Below, piece after piece: positions 62,229 to 64,000 of a stretch of DNA of 64,000 nt. The DNA is taken from the NCBI GenBank assembly GCA_963843085.1, contig CAWJJG010000002.1, positions 186,001-250,000 on the forward strand, written 5' to 3'. This DNA comes from DASUPK01 sp963843085. Lineage in GTDB: Bacteria > Actinomycetota > Thermoleophilia > Solirubrobacterales > 70-9. Position 1 is the stretch's first letter; every line of letters starts with the position of its first letter. Made by a program: the position numbers and the translations under genes. Below the pieces are notes generated by a model. The model was not told the DNA's origin. It saw only the letters and a program-made list of their open reading frames with translations, and made no database searches.

Positions 62229-62813
62229 CTGTCCCTGTTTCGCCGCCGGTCGCCGCGCGAGTCGCGGGCCGACGCGCTGATCGTCGGGCTGGGGAACCCG
62301 GGGAGCCAGTACGCCGCCACCCGCCACAACCTCGGCTTCGAGGTAGCCGCTGAGCTCTCCCGCCGCTGGGACCTGCCGAAGGCCCGGAAGCGGTATGGCG
62401 GGCTGTTCGCGGAGGGACGCACGGCTCCGGGTGGGCCCCGCGTCGCGATCCTCCTCCCTCAGACCTTCATGAACGACTCCGGCTCGGCCGTCGGGCCGGC
62501 GCGCGGAGAGCTGGCGGTCCCGCTCGATCATGTGATCGCGATCCATGACGAGATCGACCTGCCTTTCGGCGAGGTGCGCAGCAAGCTCGGCGGTGGTGTG
62601 GCCGGGCACAACGGGCTGAAGAGCCTGGATCGGGGGCTCGGCGGCCGTGACTTCTGGCGGGTCCGTGGAGGTGTCGGCCGACCCGACTCGACCGATCCTG
62701 AAATCGTCTCCTCCTATGTCCTGTCCCGCTTCCGTGAGCCACGCGAAGAGGTCGAGGTGCTGATCGGATCGGCCGCCGACGAGGTGGAGCGCCTCGTCGG
62801 GGGGATCGACTGA
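62229..62813 (+). CDS. pth: Peptidyl-tRNA hydrolase (CTG start likely)
   Basis: 194 aa if translation begins at CTG 62229, 6 nt after GGGGAG. No ATG, GTG or TTG precedes the conserved start of the fold: ADALIVGLGNPGSQYAATRHNLGFEV contains the invariant Asn and catalytic His. The first ATG, at 62469, would remove 80 residues including the active site. PQTFMNDSGSAVGP, HDEIDLPFGEVRSKLGGGVAGHNGLKSL and FWRVRGGVGRP confirm Pth. Recycles peptidyl-tRNA. Coupled to rplY and to the next gene, whose ATG overlaps its stop. Confidence 0.93.
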   Translation: MSLFRRRSPRESRADALIVGLGNPGSQYAATRHNLGFEVAAELSRRWDLPKARKRYGGLFAEGRTAPGGPRVAILLPQTFMNDSGSAVGPARGELAVPLDHVIAIHDEIDLPFGEVRSKLGGGVAGHNGLKSLDRGLGGRDFWRVRGGVGRPDSTDPEIVSSYVLSRFREPREEVEVLIGSAADEVERLVGGID

Positions 62814-63538
62814 TGCCGCTGACCAGCTACACGGTCGACGAGAAGCAGGTCGGGTTGATCCGGCTGGAGCGAGCGGAGGCCCGCAACGCGATGAACACCC
62901 AGATGCTCGAGGAGCTGCTCGAGCACCTCGACCGCGCCAAGGGGGAGGAGGGGACGCGGGTCGTGGTGATCTCCTCCAACGACCACATCGGCCTCTCCGC
63001 CGGGGCGGACGTCAAGGAGGAACTAGACGAGGACGGACGGGTGCGCCGCATGGGGCTCTTCGCCCAGGTCTATGACGAGCTGACCGCCTTTCCGAAGCCC
63101 ACGGTCGCGGCCTGTCACGGCTCCGTGGTCGGAGGAGGCGCCGAGATCGCCGTGGCCTGCGACCTGCGAGTCGGCGGCTCCAACCTGAGGATGCGCTTCC
63201 CCGGCGCCGAGCTCGGCGTGCCGGTCGGGCCGGCCCGCCTGGTCACGCTCTGCGGCCTGGCGGCCGCGAAGTACCTGCTCCTCACTTCGCGCAACGTCAG
63301 CGCCGATGAGGCGCTCCGCATGGGACTGGTCCATCGCGTTGCCCCGGCGGCCGGCACGGAGGACGCGGCTCTCGACCTCGCGGCGGAGGTCGCCGTACAT
63401 CCACCGGAGGCGGTCGCCCGCCTCAAGCAGATGCTCCACCGCTGGGATGGCGTCGTGAAGCGGACGGCCGACGAGGGCCGCGGGCAGGTCGAGTGGCAGC
63501 GCACCGGCCCGGGCTTGCCGTACCGAGAACGCCGATGA
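62813..63538 (+). CDS. Enoyl-CoA hydratase/isomerase family protein
   Basis: 241 aa, ATG overlapping the pth stop. Crotonase fold: RLERAEARNAMNTQMLEEL, ISSNDHIGLSAGADVKEEL (oxyanion-hole region), and AACHGSVVGGGAEIAVACDLRV (second oxyanion loop), with AAKYLLLTSRNVSADEALRMGLVHRV. The catalytic Glu positions are not certain without alignment, so hydratase is the family name rather than a proven reaction. The MFS gene overlaps its stop by 4 bp (ATGA). Confidence 0.9.
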   Translation: MPLTSYTVDEKQVGLIRLERAEARNAMNTQMLEELLEHLDRAKGEEGTRVVVISSNDHIGLSAGADVKEELDEDGRVRRMGLFAQVYDELTAFPKPTVAACHGSVVGGGAEIAVACDLRVGGSNLRMRFPGAELGVPVGPARLVTLCGLAAAKYLLLTSRNVSADEALRMGLVHRVAPAAGTEDAALDLAAEVAVHPPEAVARLKQMLHRWDGVVKRTADEGRGQVEWQRTGPGLPYRERR

Positions 63539-64000
63539 ACCGTCGCGGGGTCGCGCTCGTGGCGATGACCCTCGCCAACAGCATGATTCTGGTCGACCAG
63601 ACTTCGGTTCCCCTCGCCACGCCGGACCTGATCCGCGATCTCGGGGCGAGCATCTCGGAGGGCCCCTGGATCCTGACGGCGAACATCCTGCCGCTGGCCG
63701 CGCTGATGGTGATGGGCGGCCGGCTCGGCGACATGCTGGGTCTTCGCCGGGTCTTCCTCGCGGGCGCGACGCTGTTCGTCGTCTCCTCGGCGCTGGTCGG
63801 CTTCTCGCAGGACATCGTCTGGGCGATTGCGGCGCGCGCCCTGCAGGGGACGGGGGCCGCGCTGATGATGCCCACGGCACTGGCGATCGTCAGCTCGATC
63901 TACCCTGCGGAGGAGCGGGGAAGGGCGCTGGGAATCCTGGCGGGTGCGTCCGCGTTCTTCGCCGCCCTTGGCCCAGTGCTCGGCGGCGTCCTGACGGCGG
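63535..64000 (+). CDS. MFS transporter, DHA2-type, N-terminal part
   Basis: 155 codons to the window edge, incomplete at the 3' end. VALVAMTLANSMILVDQTSVPLATPDLIRDL is the first helix with the Asp/Gln typical of 14-helix DHA2 drug/H+ antiporters. LAALMVMGGRLGDMLGLRRVFLAG is MFS motif A, and AARALQGTGAALMMPTALAIVS is motif C-like. Substrate unknown. Coupled to the enoyl-CoA hydratase by ATGA. Confidence 0.9.
   Translation, partial: MNRRGVALVAMTLANSMILVDQTSVPLATPDLIRDLGASISEGPWILTANILPLAALMVMGGRLGDMLGLRRVFLAGATLFVVSSALVGFSQDIVWAIAARALQGTGAALMMPTALAIVSSIYPAEERGRALGILAGASAFFAALGPVLGGVLTA

Overview
The window is a very GC-rich, gene-dense bacterial chromosome segment with about 65 protein genes, one tRNA and no phage, IS or CRISPR. 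The gene content fits an actinobacterium, most likely of the Thermoleophilia/Solirubrobacterales group. That placement rests on codon bias, many leaderless-looking promoters (TAnnnT 6-8 nt before an ATG/GTG), a eukaryote-type NADP isocitrate dehydrogenase followed by malate dehydrogenase, a metG-tatD-ksgA-ispE and glmU-prs-rplY-pth backbone, and secreted proteins with Lys/Cys-rich C-terminal tails. It is inference, not proof.

Layout. 1-3000: succinate dehydrogenase genes sdhA-sdhB plus the start of an HdrB-like third subunit (type-E arrangement), all on the minus strand. 3010-6503: three secreted proteins sharing a signal peptide / QPPP linker / CKK-tail layout. 6560-13467: housekeeping and detoxification enzymes (site-2 protease, M28 peptidase, flavin-fold protein, DHFR-like protein, AidB-like dehydrogenase with its TetR regulator, a lone cNMP-binding protein). 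13464-20195: a cyclase-ATPase giant, icd-mdh, a small winged-helix protein and a 2-hydroxyacid dehydrogenase. 20357-33898: a kelch protein with 144-bp tandem repeats, fatty-acid hydroxylase, two MBL-fold enzymes, Hsp20-Lon, double-hotdog thioesterase, GH78-like enzyme, and an R2-like oxidase/SCP2 fusion facing its TetR. 34512-42978: MFS, sulfatase, glycyl-tRNA synthetase, LCP protein, glucokinase, RsmI and a RemA-like protein. 43045-53397: metG, secreted proteins, tatD-ksgA-ispE-DedA/PAP2, PucR regulator and GH15. 53464-64000: tRNA-Gln, a putative nitrile/isonitrile operon, glmU-prs, GDPD, ABC1 kinase, rplY-pth-enoyl-CoA hydratase-MFS.

Most notable unexplained structure. (1) An interspersed element of about 95 bp with five small hairpins begins at the stop codon of one gene and ends just before the next promoter or the facing stop codon; there are four full copies and two partial ones. 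(2) A C-terminal Lys/Cys tail with a conserved C-x13/14-C spacing occurs on secreted proteins. (3) Six convergent gene pairs have stop codons interlocked by 4 bp (CTAG or CTAA). (4) A 30-bp near-palindrome sits over the sdhA promoter and start. (5) Two genes (a TetR regulator and pth) have no canonical start codon where their protein family requires one.

All calls come from reading the sequence; no database search was run. Start codons were chosen using domain boundaries, Shine-Dalgarno sites, 4-bp overlaps and TAnnnT boxes.
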